Shown here one piece after another: positions 17,718 through 26,378 of a stretch of DNA of 64,000 bases. Source of the DNA: UBA668 sp041394605 (GTDB taxonomy: Bacteria > Actinomycetota > Acidimicrobiia > Acidimicrobiales > Ilumatobacteraceae); NCBI GenBank assembly GCA_041394605.1, contig JAWKHX010000006.1, forward strand, positions 248,001 to 312,000, written 5' to 3'. The notes under the pieces are model-generated. The model did no database searches, had not been told where the DNA came from, and saw only the letters and a program-made list of their open reading frames with translations. The position numbers and the translations under genes are program-made. Each line of letters opens with the position of its first letter. Position 1 is the stretch's first letter.

Positions 17718-18745
17718 GGCGATGGCAACTCGTATCTGGTGACCACGAGTTCGTCGCCGTCGAACTCCAGCTGCACGATGCCGTTGTCGACCAGTTGCAC
17801 GGCGCCGTTCATCGCGGCGACGGCGGGAACTGCGAACTGCACGGCATGGCCTGAAGGCCTCAGCATCACGTAGTGCCCCGCGCCGTTCTCGCCGGGCGAA
17901 TGGACGAACACGAGGACGGTCCCATCTGGCAGGCGGCCGTCCGGGGACACGCCACCGGCGCCGTCGGCAGCGGGGAAGTTCCATTGGCGCGTCTGTCCGC
18001 TCCATGTCACCCGCACCCTCCCACCTGGGAAGAACTGCACGTCAGCCCGCTCGCCGACATCGAGGGGCAATGTCGCGATCTCGACCATCGAGTCCCCCAC
18101 GCGGACAAACGCCCTGCTGCCCTCGAACGTGATCGCCGACAGGCTGAGAAAGCCCTGTGCGGCAAACTCCCGGGCCGGAGCCGCCATGTTGCCGCCGACG
18201 TAGACGCGCAACACGTCGCTCGAACCATCAGCGCTGTCCGCCGTTGACTCCAGCACGTACACGGCCCCATCTGGACCGAGAGCGGGCGACGACACGGGCA
18301 GCGAACCGGACAAGAAGGGAGTGATCTCGACTTCTTCACCACCCGGGCTGACCACGACCCACCGTCGATTGACGAAGTCGTTGATCACGACGCTTCCGTC
18401 CGGCAGAACGACTGGGGACAGGGGCCTGGCAGGGTCGCACTCCGTGCAGCTCTCCACACCGAGTTGGCGCTCGCCGTCCCCGAGCGACGCCCGGTACAGC
18501 TCCACTCCATCGAGCACGCCCGCATCCGAGACCACCGATGACACATCCGTGACCAGCAGCGGCGCCACGACGGTCGTGGACGTCGCAGCAGTCGTGCCGC
18601 CACCACTCGCCGACGTCGAGACCTCCGGCACGACCGTTGGGGCGCCAGCAGCGCCGCTCGTCGATGGACTCTGGGCCTGCCCCCCACCCCCAGCGGTGCA
18701 GGACATCAGCACAACCGAGGCAACGCCTACCAACCAGGCTCGCAT
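17705..18745 (-). CDS. Secreted lipoprotein of unknown function
   Basis: From the ATG at 18745 the product begins MRAWLVGVASVVLMSCTAGG, a signal peptide with lipobox VLMSC, giving a 346-residue lipoprotein; a longer frame reaches 18781 but would put 12 residues before the signal. A Ser/Thr/Gly linker of about 60 residues follows. The remainder repeats short segments such as PVVLPDGSVVIN, PALGPDGAVYV and PDGTVLVFV, which resemble beta-propeller blades. No enzyme motif is seen. It ends in a strong hairpin. Confidence 0.75.
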   Translation of the reverse strand: MRAWLVGVASVVLMSCTAGGGGQAQSPSTSGAAGAPTVVPEVSTSASGGGTTAATSTTVVAPLLVTDVSSVVSDAGVLDGVELYRASLGDGERQLGVESCTECDPARPLSPVVLPDGSVVINDFVNRRWVVVSPGGEEVEITPFLSGSLPVSSPALGPDGAVYVLESTADSADGSSDVLRVYVGGNMAAPAREFAAQGFLSLSAITFEGSRAFVRVGDSMVEIATLPLDVGERADVQFFPGGRVRVTWSGQTRQWNFPAADGAGGVSPDGRLPDGTVLVFVHSPGENGAGHYVMLRPSGHAVQFAVPAVAAMNGAVQLVDNGIVQLEFDGDELVVTRYELPSPEAS

Positions 18746-18886
18746 CGCTGCAGACTGCCCGATGGCGAGCTCGGTGTCCACGCGCCAGGGGCGCAGCGCC
18801 GCGACTTCGCCTCCGCGACCCCAACCTCAACCTCACCTCGTCGGCGGCAGCCGCTCCCGGTCGCGATTAGTGGGAGAGTTCGTGGC

Positions 18887-19786
18887 GTGAAGGTTGTCCT
18901 CGCCGGTGGGAGCGGTGCGTTGGGCCGGCGGCTGGCGCTCCGGTTGGCCCGCGACGGGTTCGAGGTCGTCGTCCTTTCCCGTCGTGAACGCTCGATCGAT
19001 GGGGCACGGACCGTGCTGTGGTCGGGCACCGAGCTGGGCCGGTTCGTGGACGAGCTGGATGGTGCACATGTCGTGAACCTGTGCGGGGAGATCGTCGATC
19101 GGCGTCCGACGAGACGCAACATCGAGCTGCTCACGTCGTCCCGAGTGGCGCCGACGTCGACCCTGGCCGAAGCATCGCAACGGGTCGAGGTTCGGACGTT
19201 CGTCCAGTTGTCGACACTGGCGATCTTCGGTGACGCCGGCGACATCGTGCTGACCGAGGACTCACCGCCGGCTGCTGGCCCACCGCAGCAGGCGGGCGTG
19301 GCGTTGGCATGGGAGCGGGCGGCGGAGTCGATTCGCGCTCAGTGCCTGACGATCCTGCGCCCCTCGATCGTCCTCGACCCGGCAGCGCCCGTGATGGCCC
19401 GCTTGGCGGGGCTGGCCAGGTGGGGGCTCGGCGGTACGGTCGGTTCAGGCCGTCAGTGGGTGTCGTGGCTGCACTTCGAGGACTTCGAACGCATCGTCGC
19501 TCGATGCCTGGATGGCTCGCTTCCCGGCGTGGTGCTGGCCTCCAGCCCGAACCCGGTGCAGGGCAAGGAGTTCATGCGCGAGCTTCGCCACGCCCTTCAT
19601 CGACGGTTGGGGCTGCCCACACCCACCGCGCTCGTACGTCTCGGCGCGCCGCTGCTCGGGACCGACGCCGCACTGGCGCTCACCGGGCGGCGGGCACATC
19701 CGGCGAGACTGCTCGACGCCGGTTTCCAGTTCGACCACCCGGACTTGCGCACCGCGCTGGCCGACCTCCTTGCCGAGTCACGATGA
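18887..19786 (+). CDS. NAD-dependent epimerase/dehydratase of the TIGR01777 (YfcH) type
   Basis: 299-residue Rossmann protein beginning VKVVLAGGSGALGRRLALRL, a nucleotide-binding motif of GGSGxLG type at residues 7-13. Later blocks VNLCGEIVDRRPTRRN and the C-terminal LDAGFQFDHPDLRTALADLL match the YfcH/DUF1731 group of epimerase-like proteins. The catalytic Tyr-x3-Lys of SDRs is not seen, as in much of this subgroup. GTG start with GGGAGAG about 10 bases upstream. Substrate is unknown. Confidence 0.85.
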   Translation: MKVVLAGGSGALGRRLALRLARDGFEVVVLSRRERSIDGARTVLWSGTELGRFVDELDGAHVVNLCGEIVDRRPTRRNIELLTSSRVAPTSTLAEASQRVEVRTFVQLSTLAIFGDAGDIVLTEDSPPAAGPPQQAGVALAWERAAESIRAQCLTILRPSIVLDPAAPVMARLAGLARWGLGGTVGSGRQWVSWLHFEDFERIVARCLDGSLPGVVLASSPNPVQGKEFMRELRHALHRRLGLPTPTALVRLGAPLLGTDAALALTGRRAHPARLLDAGFQFDHPDLRTALADLLAESR

Positions 19787-19858
19787 TCAGGAGCGGCCGG
19801 GGTGAGCGCACCGTCGAACTGGACCGTGAGGCGCGAGCCGACGTCCTTGGCGCTGCGG

Positions 19859-20326
19859 CTACGGCAGGTGCGCCTCGCGCCGCTGCCGGGCGCGCTCGAC
19901 GGCCGCTGCCGGCCGGGAATCTGGCGGTGGCTCCACGGACCACCGCTTGCCGCTGATCCGGCGGCGCGTGGCGACCGACGCGGAGAGGGAGGCGAGTGCG
20001 GGTGCGCTGCCGGCAAGGGCCACGCCGTGCGCAACGCTGCGGTCTGGGGTTGCGAGCACCACGACCAACACGCCGAGCGCCAGCGCCACGGTCCATGCCA
20101 GCGCAACCGGGTCCCGAAGCTGCCACAGGCCGAGTTGGAGGACGCGACCCATCCGGCTGTCGGGTCGAGGCGTCGGTGCTTGGCGCGGCGTGCGCCGGGC
20201 CGCAGCCGCAGGCGCGCTGCGGGCAGGAGGCGGCTGGTTGCGCTGCGAGGAGCGTTGCCGCGACCGGGCCCACAGCGGCACGGCCACAGCAACAGCCAGG
20301 ACCAGGATGGCGACGCCGTACAGCAC
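19859..20326 (-). CDS. Hypothetical membrane protein
   Basis: 155 residues from a GTG. A hydrophobic N-terminal helix (LYGVAILVLAVAVAVPLWA), a long Arg/Pro/Ala linker, then two more helices (about 75-95 and 100-115) and a basic tail. No family recognised. It converges with the upstream epimerase. The hydrophobic pattern and the end of the frame look real, but composition bias means a moderate confidence. Confidence 0.55.
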   Translation of the reverse strand: MLYGVAILVLAVAVAVPLWARSRQRSSQRNQPPPARSAPAAAARRTPRQAPTPRPDSRMGRVLQLGLWQLRDPVALAWTVALALGVLVVVLATPDRSVAHGVALAGSAPALASLSASVATRRRISGKRWSVEPPPDSRPAAAVERARQRREAHLP

Positions 20327-20464
20327 CCGGTCAGTCTGCTCGGGAACGAACCGGCGGGACCATACGCAACGGCGTTAGGGAGCGACACACACCCGGACCG
20401 GGCTCGCCCGGCGAGGTCGTTATCGTTCGTTCGAGTCCATCAACCTGGCCGAGGCGGAGCGTCG

Positions 20465-20935
20465 ATGCGCAGTATCACGAGGACGGCACGTGCGTTACTC
20501 GTCGTGGCCACCTCGGCGTTGGCGGTCGGCGCCTGCGGGGATGCTCCAGCGGATGCGTCACCGATCCTGACGCTGCGGCGGTCGATCGACGGCGGGATGG
20601 CCGCCTTGGCCAGCGGCACGCTCCTCATCCGCGACGGCTGCGTCTTTCTCGGAGCCGGCCTCGATGGGAGGACGCAGGCGGTGATCTGGCCGGCGGGAAC
20701 CACGTTGAACGATGCGAACGACGCGGTGGTGCTGCCCGACGGGCGGCTGCTAGCCGCCGGGTCTGAGATCGAGGTTGGTGGTGGCAGCGTGCCCTATGAC
20801 GAGGCACTGGAGTGGGCGGTCGATTCCCCTTCTGCGGCCGCAGACGCATGTGCCAAGCGGGCCACCGCCGAATCGGTCTTCGTGGCGCTGTCCGACCCCG
20901 GGTTGATCAAGGTCACGAGCGAGTCGTCCGCTTAG
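20465..20935 (+). CDS. Small secreted lipoprotein
   Basis: The start at 20465 is set by GGCGGAG 8-9 bases upstream and gives 156 residues. The N-terminus MRSITRTARALLVVATSALA runs into a lipobox LAVGAC at about residues 19-24. The mature domain has AALASGTLLIRDGCVFL and DAVVLPDGRLLAAGSEI, a beta-rich pattern like the LPDG segments of the lipoprotein at 17705-18745. Function is unknown. The open frame extends far upstream of this start but that part is not coding-like. Confidence 0.7.
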   Translation: MRSITRTARALLVVATSALAVGACGDAPADASPILTLRRSIDGGMAALASGTLLIRDGCVFLGAGLDGRTQAVIWPAGTTLNDANDAVVLPDGRLLAAGSEIEVGGGSVPYDEALEWAVDSPSAAADACAKRATAESVFVALSDPGLIKVTSESSA

Positions 20936-20975
20936 GGCGGCGTCGGCGTCACCCCTCGTCGAAGGGCCAAGGCAG

Positions 20976-21308
20976 CTACCTGCTCCCGAGGAAGTAGATC
21001 TCCTTGCCGTTCCGCATCCGCTCGTCCATCGACTGCCCCCACGCCTCGTACCCCTCGCCGAACGGGATCGCCCTCTGGCTGAACGAGAAGAGCGCCTCGA
21101 AGAAGTACGGCTCGTCGCGTGCCTCCTGCAGGCTCGCGCAGAGGTGAGCGGACATGGCGTTGCCTCCGATGGCGAACTGACCGCATACAGCAAGGACGAG
21201 TTCCTCCGGCCGTGTGGGATCCACAGCGTCCTGAATTCGACCCCAGGTCATGAAGTACCGACTCTCGCCGGTCTCCAGGGCCAGTCTGACGGCGACGATG
21301 TCCTCCAT
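20976..21308 (-). CDS. Hypothetical protein
   Basis: From the ATG at 21308 the product is 110 residues beginning MEDIVAVRLALETGESRYFM; the frame could start at 21338 and add 10. It contains no signal peptide or membrane helix and has a balanced composition (WGRIQDAV, YFFEALFSFSQ, FGEGYEAWGQSM). Its codon GC is lower than that of the flanking housekeeping genes, as in the rest of this accessory stretch. I do not recognise a domain. Confidence 0.6.
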   Translation of the reverse strand: MEDIVAVRLALETGESRYFMTWGRIQDAVDPTRPEELVLAVCGQFAIGGNAMSAHLCASLQEARDEPYFFEALFSFSQRAIPFGEGYEAWGQSMDERMRNGKEIYFLGSR

Positions 21309-21426
21309 GCCGTGAGCATCCCATATGCCACGCAGCACCGATTCTCAGGCCGGTTCTTGGGGCAGGGCCATCCGACACCAGATCCGCCTTGGCGGCGTTG
21401 GACCACGCGGTACAGCTGATGCGTGT

Positions 21427-21630
21427 TCAGACGTGGGCAATCAGGGTCGCAGCACCGATTCCCGCGGCAAGACCGTTCAGGACGCCAACCTCCACGGGTC
21501 GCCGTTCCGAGGAGTCGCGGAGCAACGGCTCGACGCAAGCCGCGTGCAGCAACTCGGCACCGACTCGTGCTGCATCATCGCCGTCGCGAAGAGCTACTCC
21601 GCACATCCGGCATATGGGCGATCCAGTCAC
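21427..21630 (-). CDS. Small cysteine-containing hypothetical protein next to the IS element
   Basis: A 67-residue product from GTG at 21630: VTGSPICRMCGVALRDG, then ELLHAACVEPLL and a hydrophobic C-terminal segment (VGVLNGLAAGIGAATLIA). The CxxC plus HxxC arrangement could bind one zinc ion. The frame stays open upstream into the insertion sequence, ending there, so the original N-terminus may have been longer and been displaced by the insertion 47 bases away. Function unknown. Confidence 0.5.
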   Translation of the reverse strand: MTGSPICRMCGVALRDGDDAARVGAELLHAACVEPLLRDSSERRPVEVGVLNGLAAGIGAATLIAHV

Positions 21631-21676
21631 GCCGCGATCATCGAACAAAGCGAACGCGATGTCCAGCCGCTGCTTA

Positions 21677-22641
21677 GAGCGCGCGTCAATAGGGCGTTGT
21701 GGTGAGGGTCCACCGGTCGGGGTGATGGCCCGGCTGTGATGTCGGGTGCTGATCCACAAACCCGACCGGTGGAGGTCCCCATGTTGGCACTTGACCCGCG
21801 TGTTCGCGCCTGTGTGGGAGACCGTTGAGTCGTTGCTGCCTCCGGTGATCGACCGTCACCCGCTGGGTTGTCATCGGCCACGGGTGGATGCCCGCCAGTG
21901 CTTCTTCGGGATCGCTGCCCGCCTGGTGACGGGGTCGTCATGGGAAACGGTCGGCCGGCTGGTCGGGGTGTCCGAGTCGACCCTGCTGCGCCGCCGCAAC
22001 GAGTGGCAACGTGCTGGGGTGTTCTCTCAACTGGTCGAGTTGGCCCTGTCGGCCTATGACCAGATGATCGGGTTGCAGCTCGAGACGATCGCCATCGATG
22101 GCAGTGTCCACAGCACCGATGGGCGGTGAGGGAACGGGCCGTCACCGGTTGACCGGGGCAAACGTGGCTGGAAGTGGTCGATGGCCTCCGGACGGCAGGG
22201 ATCCCGATCGCCTGGACCCCCGCCGCGGCGAACACTCCCGACGTCTCGTCGAGGACACCCTGGCCATCCTCGATACCCGCGGGTTCGAAGTCGAGATCGA
22301 GACCGCCCACCTCGACCGCGGGTATGACTCGGTGGCGATCCGCGACCTGTTCACCGAGACCGGCATCGATGCCCACATCGTCCACCGCGCTCGACACGTC
22401 CGCGGACGCAAGTACGGCAGCCGGGCACGCAACAAGATCCTCTCGGGCGACGCTGGAAGATCGAACGAGCGAACTCGTGGCTGTCGAACTGGGCAGCTTC
22501 GCCGCAACACCGACCGCCTCCCCATCCAACGCGAAGCCGCACTCGACCTCGCCATCACCTTCGTCATCACCGTCAAGCTTCATCAAGTGGCGAGACCGCC
22601 ACGGCAACACCACCTTCAAACCCGCCTATTGACGCGCGCTC
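21677..22641. mobile_element. IS5-family insertion sequence (IS1031-like group)
   Basis: A 965-bp element bounded by perfect 17-base inverted repeats, GAGCGCGCGTCAATAGG at 21677-21693 and its complement at 22625-22641. It is flanked on both sides by TTA (21674-21676 and 22642-22644), which reads as a 3-bp target duplication. Ends beginning GAG and a TNA duplication are the hallmarks of the IS1031 group of IS5 elements in the established classification. The transposase it carries has several frameshifts. Confidence 0.85.
21781..22632 (+). pseudogene. IS5-family transposase, multiply frameshifted
   Basis: ATG at 21781 follows a strong GGTGGAGG ribosome site. The product reads MLALDP, then in another frame VWETVESLLPP, DARQCFFGIAARLVTGSSW and LETIAIDGSVH (first catalytic Asp). 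The shifts continue: APMGGEGTG, then VDRGKRGWKWSMAS, then IPIAWTPAAAN, then TAHLDRGYDS (second Asp) and GQLRRNTDR (YREK-like region) and finally the end FIKWRDRHGNTTFKPAY. At least five shifts are needed. The TGA at 22630 lies inside the right terminal repeat. The element is probably unable to move unless the shifts are sequence errors. Confidence 0.8.
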
Positions 22642-22940
22642 TTACACCAGTGCCTCCATCCTCCAACGGCTGCCGGACGTGGAGGTGAACTCGCAGGGCA
22701 GGTCCAGGTCGCCACGCAGCGCTGCCATCGCGGCGTTGCCATCGGCGTAGCGTTCGATGCGCTCGCCGAAGATGGGGCCTTTGTCCGGGTCCATTGCCAT
22801 CGCCACTGCCGCGCTCTGGTCGGGGCGGGCGACCTCGAGTGGCTGCACACCGCAGAACGAGCCCTGGCCATGCTTCGGACTTCCGTTACAGCGAACGCCG
22901 TGAACCAGATCGACATCGCGATGGCCATCGCTGCGGTCAC
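22642..22940 (-). CDS. Probable small membrane protein, one frameshift; ends at the IS junction
   Basis: From GTG at 22940 the first residues VTAAMAIAMSIWFTAFAVT form a membrane helix. Near 22885 coding character moves to the next frame: SPKHGQGSFCGVQPLEVARP through MDPDKGPIFGERIERYADG and MEALV. Its TAA stop is the TTA that the insertion sequence duplicated, so the IS entered exactly at the end of the gene. It starts 24 bases after the PH-like gene. Reconstruction across the shift is inference. Confidence 0.4.
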
Positions 22941-22964
22941 CCACCAAAGGCGAGCCCGCAGTGG

Positions 22965-23564
22965 CTACCAGGGGCCAACGACGGCCTCCCGATACCTGCG
23001 AAGAGCGCCGATCTTGACCTCGGAAGGGGTCTTCATGCCCTCCGACATGCCGGAGGCGCGGGCTGCCGCTTCGAATCCGGGCAACTCGACCAACGACCCA
23101 TCGGCAAGCACCAGATACGCCTTGGAGGCATCCACGTCTGGGCGGACACCGCCACCGTGACGCGCACCGCCGAACGAGACCGACAGGCTGAGGAATCGTT
23201 CCGGCTCGGTCTCGACGACGCGTGTGTCAACGATGTCGGACCAGGCGTAGCAACGCTGCCGACGATAAGCCCCACGAACTGTGACTCCGTGCGGCGACGC
23301 TTCAACTCGAGCACGAGCGGTCTTCACCAAGTTGACGGCAGCACCTGTGAACACCAGCGCGGCGGCCACGCGCGTCACGGTGCCACCGTGCCCGCTCGCG
23401 AACGCCACACTGATGATCACGGTCCCGATGACGCTCCCGAGAGCCGCCCAGAGCAGAGCACCGCCCGCCGGACCGAAGCGAAGACTCCCGTTCCTCATTC
23501 CAACCGCGAACAAGAAGTCCTCTCCCGGCTCCAGCCGGAACTCGCGGAAGGCCGGATCGGGCAC
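22965..23564 (-). CDS. PH-domain-like membrane protein
   Basis: 199 residues. Two hydrophobic helices (about 35-55 and 62-80) are followed by a beta-rich domain beginning EASPHGVTVRGAYRRQRCYAW and SDIVDTRV, the pattern of bacterial PH-domain (bPH2-type) membrane proteins, and then KAYLVLADGSLVELPGFE. A GGGCCT/AGGCCC inverted repeat sits just before the start (23565-23587). Role is unknown; related proteins are common actinobacterial membrane proteins. Confidence 0.7.
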   Translation of the reverse strand: MPDPAFREFRLEPGEDFLFAVGMRNGSLRFGPAGGALLWAALGSVIGTVIISVAFASGHGGTVTRVAAALVFTGAAVNLVKTARARVEASPHGVTVRGAYRRQRCYAWSDIVDTRVVETEPERFLSLSVSFGGARHGGGVRPDVDASKAYLVLADGSLVELPGFEAAARASGMSEGMKTPSEVKIGALRRYREAVVGPW

Positions 23565-23781
23565 GGGCCTCAGTCTGCCTCAGGCCCAACCCGTCGAACG
23601 CCCTGCACAGGCGTGCCCCGGCCATCCGCTCGACGACATCGTGCATCGCCGGCGGTTCAGCTGAACCTGCACCGCTCGTTCTGTGGTCCGGTTCCGGACG
23701 GAAGCGGCAACGATCCAGACCCAGAAGCCCGAGTGGCGAGAATCAGCCCCAGAAACCCGGGGGGCGACCGCCGCGGGCGGG

Positions 23782-24519
23782 TCAGAAGCCTTCGGCGCGG
23801 CGGCGGTGGCGGCCGCGGAAGTCGCTGATCCACAGCTTCGCCACCAGCACCAGGGCCTCGCTGACGATGCTGCCGGACAGCTTGGACTCGCCCTCGGTGC
23901 GGTCGGCGAACGTGATGGGGAACTCGACGATCTTCCCCTCGTGGCAGACCAGGCGGTACGTCATCTCCACCTGGAAGCCGTAGCCCTCGGCCTTCACCGT
24001 CTCGAACCCCATCCGCTCCAGCGCGGCGGAGCTGTACGCCCGGTAGCCGGCGGTGGCGTCGTTGACCGCCAGGCCCAGCACGCCCGCGGCGTAGCGGTTG
24101 CCCCAGCGGGACAGCCACTTGCGCCGGCGCGGCCAGTTGACCACCCGGCCGCCCGGCACGTACCGGCTGCCGATGCACAGGTCCGCCCCGTGCTCCACGT
24201 TGGCGATCAGCGCCGGCAGCGCCGCGGGCGGGTGCGACAGGTCGGCGTCCATCTGCACGCAGATCTCGGCGCCGGCATCCATCGCGTGGCGCAAGCCGGC
24301 GCGGTAGGCGTTGCCCAGGCCGTTCTTCTCCGTGCGGCGCATCACCTCGATCCCGCCCAGTTCGGCGTTCAGCGCCTCGGCCCGGTCGGCGGTGCCGTCG
24401 GGGCTGCCGTCGTCCACCACCAGCACGTGCACGTCCGGCGCGGCGGCCCGCACCTCACGCAGCAGGCGCTCGATGTTGGCGATCTCGTTGTAGGTGGGGA
24501 CGACCACAGTGGTGCGCAC
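23782..24519 (-). CDS. Polyprenol monophosphomannose synthase (GT2, Ppm1/DPM1 type)
   Basis: 245-residue glycosyltransferase that would transfer mannose from GDP-mannose to polyprenyl phosphate on the cytoplasmic face, feeding extracytoplasmic mannosyltransferases. Motifs: VVPTYNEIANIERLL, VVDDGSPDGTADRA (nucleotide binding), MDADLSHPP (DxD), and GSRYVPGGRVVNWP characteristic of the DPM1 subgroup. No C-terminal membrane domain, so it is the soluble DPM1-like form. It fits with the PimB-like enzyme at 38936-40060. It is transcribed away from the adjacent 24545 gene. Confidence 0.9.
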   Translation of the reverse strand: MRTTVVVPTYNEIANIERLLREVRAAAPDVHVLVVDDGSPDGTADRAEALNAELGGIEVMRRTEKNGLGNAYRAGLRHAMDAGAEICVQMDADLSHPPAALPALIANVEHGADLCIGSRYVPGGRVVNWPRRRKWLSRWGNRYAAGVLGLAVNDATAGYRAYSSAALERMGFETVKAEGYGFQVEMTYRLVCHEGKIVEFPITFADRTEGESKLSGSIVSEALVLVAKLWISDFRGRHRRRAEGF

Positions 24520-24544
24520 GGCTGCGCACTCTACGCTGGTCGCC

Positions 24545-24823
24545 GTGACCGACGACGATCGCCCCCTCTCCGCGCTCCCGTCCCCCGCCGCCCGCGCGGC
24601 CGCCTTCGTGTCGATCCTCCTCGGCGGGTTCGCCGGCGGGCTGATCGGCTACACCCTGGTGGAACTGCAGTGCCACGGCAACTGCGCAGTCCCCAAAGGC
24701 ATCGGGGCCCTCGTGGGTGCCGTGGTCGCCGCCCTCGGGATGAGCGTGGTCGCCGTGCTCGTGCTGCGGGCACTCGGCGAATGGCGCCAGATCGAGGCCC
24801 GCGAGCGGGCCGGCGGCTCGTGA
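24545..24823 (+). CDS. Small two-helix membrane protein
   Basis: The GTG at 24545 gives 92 residues beginning VTDDDRPLSALPSPAARAAA; the frame runs upstream to 24494 but that part overlaps the divergent glycosyltransferase start. Two hydrophobic segments (about 20-38 and 50-75) bracket a loop with two cysteines (LQCHGNCAVPKG). It is coupled to the inositol phosphatase gene by a GTGA overlap. No known family. Confidence 0.65.
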   Translation: MTDDDRPLSALPSPAARAAAFVSILLGGFAGGLIGYTLVELQCHGNCAVPKGIGALVGAVVAALGMSVVAVLVLRALGEWRQIEARERAGGS

Positions 24824-25662
24824 CCGAACCCGCCGACGAGGCCGGCGCACTCACCGAACTCGCCGCCCGGCTGGCCACCGAAGCAGGTCGCACCGCCCGC
24901 GACGGCCGGGCTGCCCGCGGCATCGCCGCCAGTGACACCAAGTCCACCGTCACCGACATGGTCACGGAGTTCGACAAGGCCAGCGAGGCGTTCATCGTCG
25001 CCGGTCTCCAGCAGGCGCGACCCGACGACGGCATCGTCGGAGAGGAAGGGGCGTCCACCGAGGGCACCACCGGCATCAGCTGGCTGGTGGACCCGATCGA
25101 CGGCACCACCAACTTCCTCTACGGCCTGGCAGGGTGGGGCGTCAGCATCGCCGCCCGCCAGGAGGGCGAGACCATCGCCGCCGCCGTCTACCTGCCCGCC
25201 ACCGACGAGCTCTTCACCGCCACGCTGGGCCGCGGTGCCCGGCTCAACGGCGCGCCCATCCGCTGCAGCGCCACCACCGCCCTGCCGCTCGCCCTCGTGG
25301 CCACCGGGTTCGGCTACCGGCCCGAGCAGCGGGCGGTCCAGGCAGCGCGCGTGGCCGCGCTCCTGCCCCAGGTGCGCGACCTGCGCCGATTCGGCGCCGC
25401 CAGCGCCGACCTGTGCTACGCCGCTGCCGGGCGGGTGGACGCCTACTTCGAGGAGAACCTGGGCCCGTGGGACATCGCCGCCGGCGAGCTGATCGCCCGT
25501 GAGGCCGGTTGCCGCACCGGCGGGCTTGACGGCGGGAAAGCCCGGCCGAGCACCCTCCTGGTGGCCACGCCGGCGGTCTACGAACCCCTGCGCGACCTGA
25601 TCGCCGCCATCGACGCGGACCTGGCAGTGGCGGCCGGCGACACCACCACAACGAACCGCTGA
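24820..25662 (+). CDS. Inositol monophosphatase family protein
   Basis: 280-residue Mg-dependent phosphatase of the IMPase/FBPase fold. Metal and catalytic motifs are complete: GEEGAS, DPIDGTTNFLYG (signature 1) and GPWDIAAGELIAREAG (signature 2). Substrate may be inositol-1-phosphate, histidinol phosphate or a related sugar phosphate; in an actinobacterium with mannosyl-inositol lipids the first is plausible. The start overlaps the previous gene. Confidence 0.92.
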   Translation: MTEPADEAGALTELAARLATEAGRTARDGRAARGIAASDTKSTVTDMVTEFDKASEAFIVAGLQQARPDDGIVGEEGASTEGTTGISWLVDPIDGTTNFLYGLAGWGVSIAARQEGETIAAAVYLPATDELFTATLGRGARLNGAPIRCSATTALPLALVATGFGYRPEQRAVQAARVAALLPQVRDLRRFGAASADLCYAAAGRVDAYFEENLGPWDIAAGELIAREAGCRTGGLDGGKARPSTLLVATPAVYEPLRDLIAAIDADLAVAAGDTTTTNR

Positions 25663-25688
25663 CCACATCATCCACCTGACCTGGCAAG

Positions 25689-26378
25689 ATGTGGGGCGTG
25701 GGAACTCGCATCCTGGCCGTGGAAGACGACGAGCGCATCCGTTCCGCGGTCAAGCTGGCGCTCGAGGACGAAGGCTGGACGGTGGACGAAGCCGGCAGCG
25801 GCGAGGAAGCCATCGACCTGTTCGCCCGCAGCTCGCCCGACGTGGTGCTGATCGACATCATGCTGCCGGGCATCGACGGCTTCGAACTGTGCCGCACCCT
25901 GCGCCGCAACAGCGACGTGCCGATCGTCATGGTCACCGCCCGCAACGACACGCACGACGTCGTGGCCGGGCTGGAAGCCGGGGCCGACGACTACCTCACC
26001 AAGCCGTTCGCCCCCAAGGAACTCTCCGCCCGCATCCGCGCCCTGCTGCGGCGCATCCGGCCGATCAGCCCCAACCACGCCAAGCTGGTGTTCGGCGACC
26101 TCGAGATCGTGCCCGACGAAGGCAAGGTCACGCGCGCCGGCGAGGAACTGCATCTCACCAAGACCGAGTTCCGCCTGCTGTGCGAGCTGGCCCAGAACCC
26201 GGGCCGGGTGTTCAGCAGGGAGAGCCTGCTGGACAAGGTGTGGGGCTACGACTACTTCGGAGACGGCCGCCTGGTGGACGTGCACGTGCGCCGGCTGCGC
26301 ACCAAGGTGGAGGCGGACCCCGCCAACCCCCGCCACGTCGTCACCGTGCGCGGCCTGGGCTATCGCCTCCAGTCGTGA
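25689..26378 (+). CDS. OmpR-family response regulator, MtrA-like
   Basis: 229 residues. Receiver domain with the acidic pair EDDE, phospho-acceptor Asp in VVLIDIMLPGIDG, and Lys in YLTKPFAPKEL; winged-helix output domain with LTKTEFRLLCELAQNPGRVF and the C-terminal VRRLRTKVE and VRGLGYRLQS. A second start, GTG at 25698, removes three residues and is also possible. It precedes a sensor kinase and a GerMN lipoprotein, the order of mtrA-mtrB-lpqB in actinobacteria, so an envelope or division stress role is inferred. Confidence 0.9.
   Translation: MWGVGTRILAVEDDERIRSAVKLALEDEGWTVDEAGSGEEAIDLFARSSPDVVLIDIMLPGIDGFELCRTLRRNSDVPIVMVTARNDTHDVVAGLEAGADDYLTKPFAPKELSARIRALLRRIRPISPNHAKLVFGDLEIVPDEGKVTRAGEELHLTKTEFRLLCELAQNPGRVFSRESLLDKVWGYDYFGDGRLVDVHVRRLRTKVEADPANPRHVVTVRGLGYRLQS

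Noticed and set aside
21746..22129. Stand-alone 127-residue protein starting at 21746
   Set aside because: The start is antisense to nothing but precedes the true ribosome site and ATG at 21781; the protein is the first part of the frameshifted transposase.
23302..23646. Minus-strand frame beginning MHDVVERMAGARLCRAF
   Set aside because: Mostly a shifted shadow of the PH-like gene; only its first 25 residues lie outside and there is no ribosome site.
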